DNA of 16,794 bases from NCBI GenBank assembly GCA_041656175.1, contig JBBAEA010000081.1:1-16794 (forward strand). The letters run 5' to 3'. The notes under the pieces are model-generated. The model saw nothing but the letters and a program-made list of their open reading frames with translations, searched no databases and was not told the DNA's origin. Of this stretch, positions 1-8,473 are shown piece by piece. The stretch comes from JBBAEA01 sp041656175 (lineage in GTDB: Bacteria; Myxococcota_A; Bradymonadia; UBA4248). The first letter of the stretch is position 1. The number at the start of each line of letters is the position of its first letter. Made by a program: the position numbers and the translations under genes.

Positions 1-317
1 GAAACGCTCACCGCACTTCGTGCTATGCTAGCTAAACATAGCAATAGATTACTTACAAGGGGGTAGTGGCAAACCCGCGCACAGCGCGGGGTTGACACGT
101 AGGGGGAGACTTCCCCCAGCAAAAAAAAAGCTAAAAACTGCCAAATATATGGCTTTGCGCATGCCTAGTAACGCGTTTCTCGGTTTATATATTCTCGAGC
201 TTCTATTTAATCTAAATGGCGTGAAAAGCTTGCCAATGGGAAAAGCTTTTGCTACTCTCCTTGTGGGTAGGTGGGGAATTTGTGTGTTGTGACACTGCCA
301 TTGTTTAATAGTTTTAA
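1..317. other. Gene-free leader region with hairpins
   Basis: I see no convincing gene here; the short open frames on both strands are low in recognisable content. Visible structures are a 7-bp stem TGCTATG/CATAGCA (22-44), a strong GC hairpin AACCCGCGC/GCGCGGGGTT (about 72-94, one bulged G), a short palindrome GGGGGAGACTTCCCCC (102-117) followed by an A-run, and a perfect 8-bp stem AAAAGCTT/AAGCTTTT (224-231 with 243-250). The last could act as a weak terminator or as leader structure for the downstream gene. No convincing -35/-10 pair was found for the gene starting at 330. The upstream gene lies outside the window. Confidence 0.5.
102..117. repeat. G5/C5 palindromic hairpin, copy 1
   Basis: GGGGGAGACTTCCCCC forms a 6-bp stem with a 4-nt loop. 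The exact reverse complement occurs at 9958-9973, also intergenic. This may be a small dispersed palindromic unit; only two copies are visible. Confidence 0.45.
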
Positions 318-329
318 GTGGACAAGAAG

Positions 330-1346
330 ATGAAAACATCGAATCGCGTATTTTGGGCATTAAGCATAGGAATTAGCTTGTTTCTAGTTTCAACGGCCTG
401 CATTGTAGAAGATCGCAACATCGAAGAGGATGAGGCTTTTCTTTGTAGCAGCAACGACGACTGTCTTAAGGGGTCTGAGTGCGTAAAGCGCTCTGATTCT
501 GCCCCCCTAGGCAAATGCGTAAAAGAAGAGAATGTGAAGCGTTGTCATGACTACGATGGCGATGGTTACTTCAAGGCGGATAAAGGTTTTGAAGGCGCTT
601 GCGGTTCATTGCCACCGTCAATGCTTGACTGCAACGACGATGACCCCAATATTTTTCCAGCCGAGACCGAGGACGCTTGTGACGGCATTGATAATAACTG
701 CGATGGCTGTGTCGATGGAACTTGTCCCGCGGGGAAGGACTGCTACACTAATCAAGGCGAGTGCATTCCTATTATAAGACCTTGCGTGGGTGTTACTTTT
801 GAGGGCGTTTGCGCAAAAGCTGTTGCGGGATACAAGCTCTGTAAAGGTGGTAAGTTTGTCGATGGCTACGATGATGCGAATGGTGTTTTTCAGGATAGAG
901 ACTGCAAAACCGCGGATGATGTAAAATATGTTGTCGACGAACTTGAAGCCGTTGGTAGCGACAAAAATAGTCAATATTGCGACGGGCTGGACAATGATTG
1001 CAATGGCATCATTGACGATTATTACGAAGAAGTAGGCAAATCACCCCTCGGCTGCGTTAAGTGTAACGTGGTGGATGGCGAAAATAATCTATGCTATCTT
1101 ACACCTCGTACTTTAAATTTTACGGGTAGCGCAGATGACGCGGACTATAAAAGAGCTTGTGCTGCCATAAGTTCTGCTAAATGTGCTTGCGTGGGGACAA
1201 CGTCTTGCGGTGGTACAGCTAACATGGATTACATCTGCACAAATAGTAAAAATAAGCAAATAACCAGTCATGATGCAATGAAAAATGAAAAAGACGTGGA
1301 AGATTGGGACGCAAACTGCGACGGCGAAATCAATCCATTACCCTAA
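330..1346 (+). CDS. MopE-like Cys-rich putative lipoprotein
   Basis: A 338-aa exported protein. An N-terminal hydrophobic stretch ends in LVSTAC (Cys24), a candidate lipobox; Ser at -3 is not the usual Leu/Val, so lipidation is likely but not certain. Residues about 72-130 hold CHDYDGDGY followed by DCNDDDPNIFP and CDGIDNNCDG, the Asp/Asn/Cys pattern of the MopE-type putative metal-binding motif, known from methanotroph copper protein MopE and abundant in deltaproteobacterial surface proteins. A second copy, YCDGLDNDCNGIID, lies near 216-230, and a degenerate third, DWDANCDGEINP, near the C-terminus. ATG at 330 is preferred to the in-frame GTG at 318 because the signal peptide begins MKTSNR; neither start has a strong ribosome site. 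The likely role is an envelope metal-binding or structural protein. The stop codon lies in the terminal repeat of the adjoining element (1344-1522), and an intrinsic terminator follows that element. Confidence 0.8.
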   Translation: MKTSNRVFWALSIGISLFLVSTACIVEDRNIEEDEAFLCSSNDDCLKGSECVKRSDSAPLGKCVKEENVKRCHDYDGDGYFKADKGFEGACGSLPPSMLDCNDDDPNIFPAETEDACDGIDNNCDGCVDGTCPAGKDCYTNQGECIPIIRPCVGVTFEGVCAKAVAGYKLCKGGKFVDGYDDANGVFQDRDCKTADDVKYVVDELEAVGSDKNSQYCDGLDNDCNGIIDDYYEEVGKSPLGCVKCNVVDGENNLCYLTPRTLNFTGSADDADYKRACAAISSAKCACVGTTSCGGTANMDYICTNSKNKQITSHDAMKNEKDVEDWDANCDGEINPLP

Positions 1347-1522
1347 GGATAATCTGATTCATGGGGGCTAGCGCAGTAAACGTCGTGTAAGGGTTATTAA
1401 CTATGGAATCTGTTTTGTGTGTAACGTATACAGTTTATTGACTTTATTTTGAGCACATTACGGGGTTATGTTATGTTGCCCTAAAGAGCTTTTCACCTTT
1501 TTACATTCATCAGAGCTTCTTA
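1344..1522 (+). mobile_element. MITE-like element, copy D (diverged)
   Basis: The left end TAAGGATAATCTGA (1344-1357) and right end TCAGAGCTTCTTA (1510-1522) are imperfect inverted repeats bounded by TA. Internal blocks match the other copies: GGGGGCTAGCGC after the left end, GTGTAAGG, TTTTGTGTGTAA, and TTTATTGACTTTATTTTGA. At 179 bp it is the shortest and most diverged copy with two ends. Its first TA is part of the TAA stop of the MopE-like gene. It has no coding capacity, so any movement would need a transposase supplied elsewhere. MITE status is inferred from the ends and copy number. Confidence 0.65.
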
Positions 1523-1548
1523 AAAGATAGCTTTTGCAATGAGTATGG

Positions 1549-1573
1549 CCGCCCCCAAAGGGGCGGTTTTTTT
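1549..1573 (+). terminator. Rho-independent terminator
   Basis: A perfect 7-bp stem CCGCCCC/GGGGCGG (1549-1555 with 1560-1566), loop CAAA, is followed directly by seven T. It is the obvious transcript end for the MopE-like gene. It lies 200 bases past the stop codon because the element at 1344-1522 sits between stop and terminator. Confidence 0.9.
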
Positions 1574-1605
1574 GTACAAAGCTAAAGAATTAAATGCTTT
1601 TAGTG

Positions 1606-1611
1606 TATGAT
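1606..1611 (+). promoter_or_regulatory. Possible -10 box for dnaE
   Basis: TATGAT (5 of 6 to the sigma-70 -10 consensus) lies between the upstream terminator and the dnaE start. The -35 position 17 bases upstream reads TAAAGA, a poor match, so this is only a candidate. Confidence 0.3.
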
Positions 1612-1702
1612 AGCTGTGGCTAAGCTGCGTAGTAGCTTCAGCGCTACCTAGCCCGCAAATGTGTATCTGCGCGTGCTATGCAATTTTCTAGGACAAGGAC
1701 TT

Positions 1703-4700
1703 ATGGCGAACAATGGCTTTGTGCACTTACATGTGCATACACAATATAGCATTTCGGATGGTTTAATACGCATACAAGATCTCGTGAATTCGGTGTCGCG
1801 TCGAAAGATTAAAGCCGTCGGCATTACCGACCACGGTAACATGCACGGTGCTGTCGACTTTTACAAAAAAGCCAAAAAAACAGGTGTAAAACCCATCCTT
1901 GGCATTGAGCTCAATATGCACGGCGCTCTTTCGCCAAAAAATCCTAATAAACGCTACCACCTTACGCTTTTGGCTAAGAATCTTGTCGGCTACAAGAACA
2001 TGGTTAGGCTCAACTCCAAAGCCAACATAGAGGGCTATGACAACTTTATGCAAACGGGCTACGCGGAGTTTAGTTGGCTCAAAGAGTATTCTGAAGGCTT
2101 AATCTGTTTGTCGGGGGATCTCGGCAGCGAGATCTCTCAGGCGATTTTGGCCGACAACGATGTGAAGGCGCTCATTGCTATGTATCGCGATAGCTTTGAA
2201 GATGGCGCATTTTACCTGGAGTTGATGGACAACAGTTTCCCTGAGCAGCAAGTAGTCAATGATAAGCTTATCGAACTTGGGCGCGAACTTGGGCTGCCGC
2301 TCGTCGCAACCAACGATTGCCACTACTTAGAGCGCAGAGAAGCGCTGGCACAAGCGGTATTAGTCTGTAATGCCCTCTCTAAGCAATTAGCTATTGAGCA
2401 GCTTGAGCGCGTGGTCAAAGAAGATTTTTACCTCAAGAGCGACGATGAGATGTATAAAGCCTTTGCCCACTGTCCTGAAGCATGCGAGAACACCGTAAAG
2501 ATCGCTGAGAGCATTGACTTTGAGCTGCCGCTTGGCAAGGTTTTCTTACCCCACTACGCTGTGCCAAAAGCGTTTTGCGAGCAGCACAATATCAGTGATC
2601 ACGACGAAGCCATTCACGCATACTTTCGCGAAAAATCGCGCGAAGGTCTACAATGGCGCCTTTCCACGCTAAAAGCCATGGGCAAAGAACCCGATGAGAC
2701 TGCGTACAAAGAACGTCTTGAGCGTGAAATATCGGTGATTTGTTCGATGGATTTTCCTGGTTACTTTCTAATTGTTTGGGATTTTATCCGTTGGGCGAAA
2801 GATCGCAACATTCCCGTTGGCCCCGGGCGAGGTAGTGGCGCGGGGAGCTTGGTGGCGTATAGCTTAGCAATTACCGACATTGATCCGCTGCCCTATAACT
2901 TGCTCTTTGAGCGCTTCCTTAACCCAGAGCGCGTCAGCATGCCCGACTTCGATATCGATTTTTGCATGAACAGACGCGGTGAAGTGATCAACTACGTCAG
3001 CGAGAAGTACGGCGTTAACAACGTGGCGCAAATTGCGACTTTCGGCGCCTTTAAGGCAAAGGCTGCGCTCAAAGCGGTTGCCCGTGTCATGGGCATTAGC
3101 CCTTCAGAAGCCAACGCGCTCTCAAAACTTGTGCCAAACGCGCTCGATATCACGCTGAGTGCGGCACTATCACAAGAGAGGAAGTTGCGCGAGATCGTCG
3201 AAACGCAAGCACAAATTTCGAAGCTCTACGCCCTAGCCTGCGATATCGAAGGCTGCTTTAATTCCGTGGGTATGCACGCAGCTGGAGTCGTTATTTCCGA
3301 TGAACCGCTTTGGGAGTACGTACCTGTTTGCCGCGGAGCAAAGAATGAAATCGTTAGCCAATATGCCAAAGACGAAGTCGAGCAGGCAGGTCTTGTAAAG
3401 TTCGACTTTTTGGGGCTAAAAAACTTAACGGCGATCGAGCTATGCTTGGAGATGGTCAATAAAGAGCGCGCCGAAAAGGCGGAGCCTCCCCTTATTTTAG
3501 GGCAAGTTGCGATGGATAAGGAGGAGGTTTTTAAGCTCATCAGTGACGGCGATACGGCTGGGATCTTCCAGCTTGAGTCGAGCGGTTTTCGCTCATTGCT
3601 ATTGCAGCTTAAGCCCGACTGCTTTGAAGACATCGTTTCTGCCGTGGCACTCTATCGCCCAGGCCCCATGCAGTCTGGCATGGTCAACGACTTTGTGCAG
3701 TGTAAACACGGTTTGCAACGCGTTGAGTACCCACACCCGCTTTTGGAGCCCGTGCTCAAAGAGACCTACGGCGTTATTGTGTATCAAGAACAAGTCATGC
3801 AATGCGCCCAAATATTGAGCTCTTACAGCCTTGGCGCTGCAGACATCATGAGACGCGCTATGGGTAAAAAGAAGGTGGAGGAGATGCTGGAACAACGCAG
3901 CATCTTCGTTGATGGCGCGGTTAAAAACGGTGTAGACGCCGAAAAGGCGGGCGCCATTTTTGATAATATTGAAAAGTTTGCAGGCTACGGCTTTAACAAA
4001 AGCCACAGCGCCGCCTACGGCTTGATCACTTACTACACCGCTTATCTAAAGGCTTTCTACCCCGTTGAGTTCGCAGCCGCGCTTATGACCACCGATAGCG
4101 ATGATGCCAACAAAGTCGTCTTCTTTATTAATGATGCGCGCAAGCACGCTATCGCTGTACTCCCTCCAGACGTGAATCAGTCTAGCCTTGCCTTTAACGC
4201 GGTGGACGGGAAGATTCGTTTTGGTCTTGGTGGAATTAAAGGAATCGGTACAGCGGCTATCGAAAATATTTTAGAAGCACGCGCGGAAGCACCCTTTAGC
4301 AGCCTATTCGATTTTTGCAAACGCGTGGATTTACAAAAAATTAACCGCCGCGTTATTGTGTCGCTCGTTAGCTGTGGCGCCTTCGACAGCACTTGGGAGC
4401 AGCCGCTTACAACACTCGCCGAGATATCGGCAGCCCGAGCGCGAATTTTTGCAGCCATTGACTCGGCCATAGAACGTGGACAGAAAGAACAACAAGATCA
4501 AGCATCTGGCCAAAGTTCGCTCTTTAGCTTTATGGCAAAAAGTAGCACACAAAACGCGGACATCGTTAAGGACAGATTCCCCGAAACGGAAGCATGGCAA
4601 GAGAAGTACTGCCTAGAGCTTGAAAAACAAATACTGGGATTCTTCGTATCGGGTCACCCCCTCGACGCCTTCGCCCACGAACTCTCTCTATACATCACCC

Positions 4701-5254
4701 ATGACTCCAACAGCATCAAGTTTGCACAACATAACGAACAAGTTACCATGGGCGGGCTTTTGTGCAACATCGAGACGAAGACTACACGCAAGGGCGACAA
4801 AATGGCGGTCGGTGGTCTTGAAGACTGCTCTGGTCAAGCGGGGATCCTTATTTTCCCGAAAACCTACGCCCAACATGAGGAACTGCTCGCGAGTGAAGAG
4901 CCCGTCATTATTAAGGGTAGCGCACGCGTTGAAGGTGACGAGGAGCAAAGTAAAGTCGAAGTCTCCGTCGATAGCATCGAACGCCTAGAAGAACTTCGCG
5001 AGCGCCTAGTTAAACAAATCTGCTTCATCGTCAACGCCGAAGATGCGAGCTCCGAGCGACTCCTGCAACTCAAAACCTTACTCCAAGCCAACCGAGGCCG
5101 CTGCCGTAGCTCTCTTCGCGTTTGCTTCGACAACAGTTATAAAGGCTACGAATCCACACTCCCCTTAGAAAAGCATCCTGTTAGCCTTAGCGACGCCCTG
5201 CTACGCGATGCTCGTCGACTCCTTGGTGGCAAAGCCTTTGAGATGCACACTTAG
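1703..5254 (+). CDS. dnaE: DNA polymerase III alpha subunit
   Basis: A complete 1183-aa replicative polymerase catalytic subunit, close to the 1160 aa of E. coli DnaE. Domains in order: N-terminal PHP domain with HLHVHT at 8-13 and ITDHGN at 41-46; polymerase palm and fingers with GPGRGSGAGS at 373-382, the acidic motif PDFDIDF at 414-420 and the third catalytic Asp in KFDFLGL (Asp568); a helix-hairpin-helix GLGGIKGIG at 841-849; and an OB fold starting near 1014 (VTMGGLLCNIET). It extends DNA at the replication fork within the Pol III core. ATG 1703 is chosen over GTG 1661 because AGGACAAGGA precedes it at usable spacing and DnaE homologues begin just before the HVHT motif. No intein or frameshift is seen. 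The stop codon TAG is formed by the left end of the inserted element at 5252-5456. Confidence 0.97.
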   Translation: MANNGFVHLHVHTQYSISDGLIRIQDLVNSVSRRKIKAVGITDHGNMHGAVDFYKKAKKTGVKPILGIELNMHGALSPKNPNKRYHLTLLAKNLVGYKNMVRLNSKANIEGYDNFMQTGYAEFSWLKEYSEGLICLSGDLGSEISQAILADNDVKALIAMYRDSFEDGAFYLELMDNSFPEQQVVNDKLIELGRELGLPLVATNDCHYLERREALAQAVLVCNALSKQLAIEQLERVVKEDFYLKSDDEMYKAFAHCPEACENTVKIAESIDFELPLGKVFLPHYAVPKAFCEQHNISDHDEAIHAYFREKSREGLQWRLSTLKAMGKEPDETAYKERLEREISVICSMDFPGYFLIVWDFIRWAKDRNIPVGPGRGSGAGSLVAYSLAITDIDPLPYNLLFERFLNPERVSMPDFDIDFCMNRRGEVINYVSEKYGVNNVAQIATFGAFKAKAALKAVARVMGISPSEANALSKLVPNALDITLSAALSQERKLREIVETQAQISKLYALACDIEGCFNSVGMHAAGVVISDEPLWEYVPVCRGAKNEIVSQYAKDEVEQAGLVKFDFLGLKNLTAIELCLEMVNKERAEKAEPPLILGQVAMDKEEVFKLISDGDTAGIFQLESSGFRSLLLQLKPDCFEDIVSAVALYRPGPMQSGMVNDFVQCKHGLQRVEYPHPLLEPVLKETYGVIVYQEQVMQCAQILSSYSLGAADIMRRAMGKKKVEEMLEQRSIFVDGAVKNGVDAEKAGAIFDNIEKFAGYGFNKSHSAAYGLITYYTAYLKAFYPVEFAAALMTTDSDDANKVVFFINDARKHAIAVLPPDVNQSSLAFNAVDGKIRFGLGGIKGIGTAAIENILEARAEAPFSSLFDFCKRVDLQKINRRVIVSLVSCGAFDSTWEQPLTTLAEISAARARIFAAIDSAIERGQKEQQDQASGQSSLFSFMAKSSTQNADIVKDRFPETEAWQEKYCLELEKQILGFFVSGHPLDAFAHELSLYITHDSNSIKFAQHNEQVTMGGLLCNIETKTTRKGDKMAVGGLEDCSGQAGILIFPKTYAQHEELLASEEPVIIKGSARVEGDEEQSKVEVSVDSIERLEELRERLVKQICFIVNAEDASSERLLQLKTLLQANRGRCRSSLRVCFDNSYKGYESTLPLEKHPVSLSDALLRDARRLLGGKAFEMHT

Positions 5255-5456
5255 GGATGCTCTGAGTTATTGTGACTACCGCCTCAAACCCCGTCCAAGG
5301 GCTTTTGGCCTTGGAAGCCGTTTGTGTGTAAGACATTGATTTTATTGACTTTTATTTGGAAGGCTCAGCTAAGTTTCGTTGTTTTAATCAAAGGACGCTT
5401 TGAATCCTGCCCTCCCTACTGTTTTTGCAATTTTCACATGGTTCAGAGCTTCCTTA
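5252..5456 (+). mobile_element. MITE-like element, copy A
   Basis: TTAGGGATGCTCTGA (5251-5265) and TCAGAGCTTCCTTAA (5443-5457) are inverted repeats matching at 13 of 15 positions; the TA within each is the inferred target duplication, giving a 205-bp unit. Internal blocks shared with the other copies include ACTACCGCC, CAAACCCCGTCCAA, CCTTGGAAGCCG, ATTGATTTTATTGACTTTTA, TTTCGTTGTTTTAATCA and CTACTGTTTTTGCA. CCAAGG/CCTTGG forms a hairpin near 5297-5316. Its TAG is the stop codon of dnaE; removing the unit and one TA leaves ACT-TAA, so the ancestral stop was probably TAA at the same place. It has no coding capacity. Confidence 0.8.
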
Positions 5457-5553
5457 AGTGCATTGCCCAAGAAGGTTTTTAGCTCTCTAGGCGCTGTCTT
5501 CCTCTTTTAATGATGCTCCCCCGCAATGCCTCATGAGATCTAGCGTTTACACG

Positions 5554-5579
5554 TTTTATTGTGCGCACGCACAATAAAA
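5554..5579. repeat. 12-bp perfect inverted repeat
   Basis: TTTTATTGTGCG (5554-5565) and CGCACAATAAAA (5568-5579) are perfectly complementary around a CA centre. The right arm overlaps the left arm of the terminator palindrome at 5573-5610, so the two hairpins cannot both form fully in one transcript. Confidence 0.6.
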
Positions 5580-5610
5580 AAGCGCCACCCTAGGGTGGCG
5601 CTTTTTTATT
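5573..5610. terminator. Bidirectional terminator, 38-bp perfect palindrome
   Basis: The arms 5573-5591 and 5592-5610 are exact reverse complements: an A-run, GCGCCACC, central CTAG, GGTGGCGC, then a T-run. Both strands therefore carry a GC stem followed by six T. It lies between the convergent dnaE and the 797-aa lipoprotein gene and should terminate both. Confidence 0.92.
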
Positions 5611-5637
5611 CTAGCATATGACTATCTTCGTGGATTC

Positions 5638-8031
5638 TTATTCACAAAGACCCGTGTCGTCATTGCAACCTTCGGTTCCACAGTTTTCAAAATCGACCAT
5701 TCGTCGACCAAACTCCTTTGAGCTTGGTTCCGTTATTGAAACACATCCATAAGTCACAGATGCATTATAGTAGCCGTCGCAAACAAGTTCATCATCACCC
5801 AATGCTGTACAATCGGAGTAGCAATCGCCGTAACCAGTAGTGTCAATACCACACCATTGATTCACTCCGCCTGCGCAGTCCAAAGCTGCGACTTTGCCAC
5901 CAAAACAGTAGGTCAAAACCTCGCCAGTACACTTGTCGGGATAAGTCGCTTCGGTACAGTCCTTGCCTTCGTCATCATGAAGCTCAACACACAAGCCAGT
6001 GGCATCATCACATTCGTTCGCACACTCTTCATAGCTCACGAGTGTAGCACCGAGTTTATCACCCTCGAGTTCGAAGCACTTATAGGTGTCGGATGAACCA
6101 TAATCATGATCACATACGAGTGTCTCTTCATTCGCTACTGCACAAGTCTGATAACAAGTCGTTGCTCCTTCTTTAGATGTTGCACAGAAATTGCCGTCCT
6201 CCGCGCAATCAACAGCTCGAACGGTACCTTCGTAGCAAAGAGTTAAAATATCACCTGTGCAAGCACGAGTGTAGTTACTGTTACAGGGTTTGCCTTCGTC
6301 ATCATGAAGCTTAACACACTGGCCTGTTGCCTCGTTACAGGTAGTGGAGCACATTTCATATTCTTCTTGGTAAACATATCCAAGCGTTCCGTCACTCAGC
6401 TCTTCACACTTGAATAAATCAGAGAAGTGCATGCCCCAAAATTCATCGCATACCCATTTGGTATCATCAACGTTGTCGCAAGTTTGATAGCATTCACCTA
6501 CGCCATCAGTACTCACACCACACGTGCTGTTCTCGACTTCGCCGCAGTCTACAGCTTTTACTTTTTCATTAATACAAGAAAGTAGAATTGCTCCATCGCA
6601 TTTGTCGTCATAGTTATCATCGCAATCATTACCCACTTCGTCATGCAATTTAATGCATTTGCCAGTCGTATCGTCACAGGCATCATCGCAATAAACTGCA
6701 TTCTCATAGTCGAGTTGATATACAGGATTACCACGATCAGATTTTACACAAGATTCTTCAAGCGAGTAAAAATAACCATAGTAATTGAAGCAGGTTAGTT
6801 TATTTGTGCCAAGCTCTGCCTCTGTACACGTACTATAGCAATCAGCAACATCATCGACGACATCACAGGGTGGGTATATATCTGGATCACAGAAATAGCT
6901 TTCTGAAACTACCTCACCTCCATCACAATAAACTGCGTAGTTCCCATTACAAAACTCTGGTTCATCACCAGTACACGCTGTACCTTCCGCTGGAACGTCG
7001 ACGCATTCGCCCTTGCTACAAGCTTTACCACTTGCAGTACAATCTTCGGCCGTAACGACATTACTTACACAGGTAACTTTGGAGTCATTTCGACAAACGG
7101 CTTCAAAATCCTCGCCACAGGAAGCTGTCCCGGGGACACATGCATTGTTATCGCATACTTCGTCGTCCTCGCATGTTTTATCTACAACCGCGCCATTCTC
7201 ACAAACGCTGAGCGTATTGACGTCTTTACAAACTGGATAGCTAACGGGATCGCACTCACACTTGCCGCTGCGACAAACTGTATTAGCGGGGCAGTCTTGC
7301 TCTACAATATTACCACTTTCACAAAGCTTTAGTTTTCCTTCAGCAGTACACTCAACAACGTGCGTAGTCTCATCGCATGTTGCTGTAGCAGGGACACATG
7401 CATTGTTATCGCATACTTCGTCGTCCTCGCATGTTTTATCTACAACCGCGCCATTCTCACAAACGCTGAGCGTATTGCCGCCTTTACAAACTGGGCTAAA
7501 GCTAACGGGATCGCACTCACACTTGCCGCTGCGACAATCTGTATTAGCGGGGCAGGCTTGCTCTACAATATTACCACTTTCACAAAGCTTTAGTTTTCCT
7601 TCAGCAGTACACTCAACAACGTGTGTCGCTTCATCACAGGTTTTTGTATCGGGGACGCAGGCGCCATCGGAACATTTTTCGTGCGCCTCACATCTTGTTT
7701 CTTGAATGCTGCCGTCGACACACGTCTTGGCAACATTACCTTCACAGTTCGCCTTATATTCAGCACCGCACTGTTGATCGCCCTTGAGTACGCAACGCGC
7801 AACGCTATCGACGATTTCGCAAACGCTGTTGTTCAACTGAGTTTCGCACAAAACGTCAAGCAAACGACCGTTGATACACTGCGTAATCGCATGTCCCGTG
7901 GTGCTACAAATCGCAACGTGCGTATCGACATCGCAATCGTCTGCTATCAATTTATCTTTACCTTCGTCGCAAGCATAGGCTCCGAAAGTAAAAGCGCTTA
8001 GCAGGACTGACCATAAAATCTTTTTGTACAT
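5638..8031 (-). CDS. Large Cys-rich modular lipoprotein
   Basis: A 797-aa protein with a hydrophobic N-terminus ending GAYAC (Cys21), a plausible lipobox, so probably an outer-membrane or surface lipoprotein. The start is supported by GAGGAAAGT just upstream of the ATG. It is acidic and very rich in Cys. The N-terminal half has short units of the kind CENGAVVDKTCEDDEVC and CESGNIVEQ, including two almost identical units of 86-87 aa (DNA 7133-7390 and 7391-7651). The C-terminal half has four modules of about 105-115 aa, each ending in CxDxTGxC, three of them continuing into LHDxxG and ending at residues near 460, 574, 684 and 797. No catalytic motif is seen. The even Cys pattern suggests disulfide-stabilised modules for adhesion, scaffolding or binding; the function is unknown. 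It shares the CxxxxxCxxxxC pattern with the product of 8794-9942. Confidence 0.88.
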   Translation of the reverse strand: MYKKILWSVLLSAFTFGAYACDEGKDKLIADDCDVDTHVAICSTTGHAITQCINGRLLDVLCETQLNNSVCEIVDSVARCVLKGDQQCGAEYKANCEGNVAKTCVDGSIQETRCEAHEKCSDGACVPDTKTCDEATHVVECTAEGKLKLCESGNIVEQACPANTDCRSGKCECDPVSFSPVCKGGNTLSVCENGAVVDKTCEDDEVCDNNACVPATATCDETTHVVECTAEGKLKLCESGNIVEQDCPANTVCRSGKCECDPVSYPVCKDVNTLSVCENGAVVDKTCEDDEVCDNNACVPGTASCGEDFEAVCRNDSKVTCVSNVVTAEDCTASGKACSKGECVDVPAEGTACTGDEPEFCNGNYAVYCDGGEVVSESYFCDPDIYPPCDVVDDVADCYSTCTEAELGTNKLTCFNYYGYFYSLEESCVKSDRGNPVYQLDYENAVYCDDACDDTTGKCIKLHDEVGNDCDDNYDDKCDGAILLSCINEKVKAVDCGEVENSTCGVSTDGVGECYQTCDNVDDTKWVCDEFWGMHFSDLFKCEELSDGTLGYVYQEEYEMCSTTCNEATGQCVKLHDDEGKPCNSNYTRACTGDILTLCYEGTVRAVDCAEDGNFCATSKEGATTCYQTCAVANEETLVCDHDYGSSDTYKCFELEGDKLGATLVSYEECANECDDATGLCVELHDDEGKDCTEATYPDKCTGEVLTYCFGGKVAALDCAGGVNQWCGIDTTGYGDCYSDCTALGDDELVCDGYYNASVTYGCVSITEPSSKEFGRRMVDFENCGTEGCNDDTGLCE
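7133..7651 (-). repeat. Tandem 258/261-bp intragenic duplication
   Basis: Two adjacent copies (7133-7390 and 7391-7651) inside the 797-aa gene differ at few bases and by one codon (VSYPVC versus VSFSPVC). This is a recent in-frame duplication, able to expand or contract by recombination without breaking the frame. Confidence 0.85.
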
Positions 8032-8102
8032 ACTTTCCTCACTAAAAAAAGAGTTCGAAAAAAATTAAGCACCATCATGGCACTCAATTAGCTTCCTAAC
8101 GC

Positions 8103-8130
8103 ATAAAAGCAGATTTTTTTGACTTGTCAA
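8103..8130 (-). promoter_or_regulatory. Candidate promoter of the 797-aa lipoprotein gene
   Basis: On the minus strand there is a perfect -35 TTGACA (8125-8130), a 16-base spacer, then TTTTAT (8103-8108) preceded by TGC as an extended -10. The predicted start is about 65 bases before the ATG. The -35 lies within a small palindrome, TTGACTTGTCAA (8119-8130), which might be an operator half-site pair. Confidence 0.45.
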
Positions 8131-8472
8131 ACGCACACGCAACTACATCTAATAGAATTTTAGCGCAATGGCGGCATTTAATTCTAGAAAACGAGTGGTT
8201 CTATGTGCTTTATTTTGAATTTCGCAAAATTACAAAAGAATGCACCAATAACCAAGGTCTAGCTCATATTTTATAAATAACGATTAACTAATCTGTTTTA
8301 TTGTTTATTTTCTTAGCTAAACGAAGAATGGACTAAAGCGCGGGCTTTCTAAACCTTAAAATCGAAGAATAATCAGAATTGATAGCTTTCCTAGCCTAGC
8401 ATGCGAAACATGCTGTTAACGAAGTACAAAGCATATACGTCGGAGCAGAGCCGCAACTTAGGCATGACAGAC
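8131..8472. other. AT-rich intergenic region without a gene
   Basis: No convincing coding region. The stretch is strongly AT-rich and lies between the promoter of the minus-strand lipoprotein gene and the element at 8474. The structures seen are a small hairpin TAGAA/TTCTA near 8185-8203 and AGCATG-CGAAA-CATGCT at 8398-8414, the latter without a T-run. Confidence 0.5.
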
Positions 8473-8473
8473 T

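Noticed and set aside
1661..1702. GTG 1661 as the dnaE start
   Set aside because: ATG 1703 has a purine-rich ribosome site and matches the usual DnaE N-terminus just before the HVHT motif.
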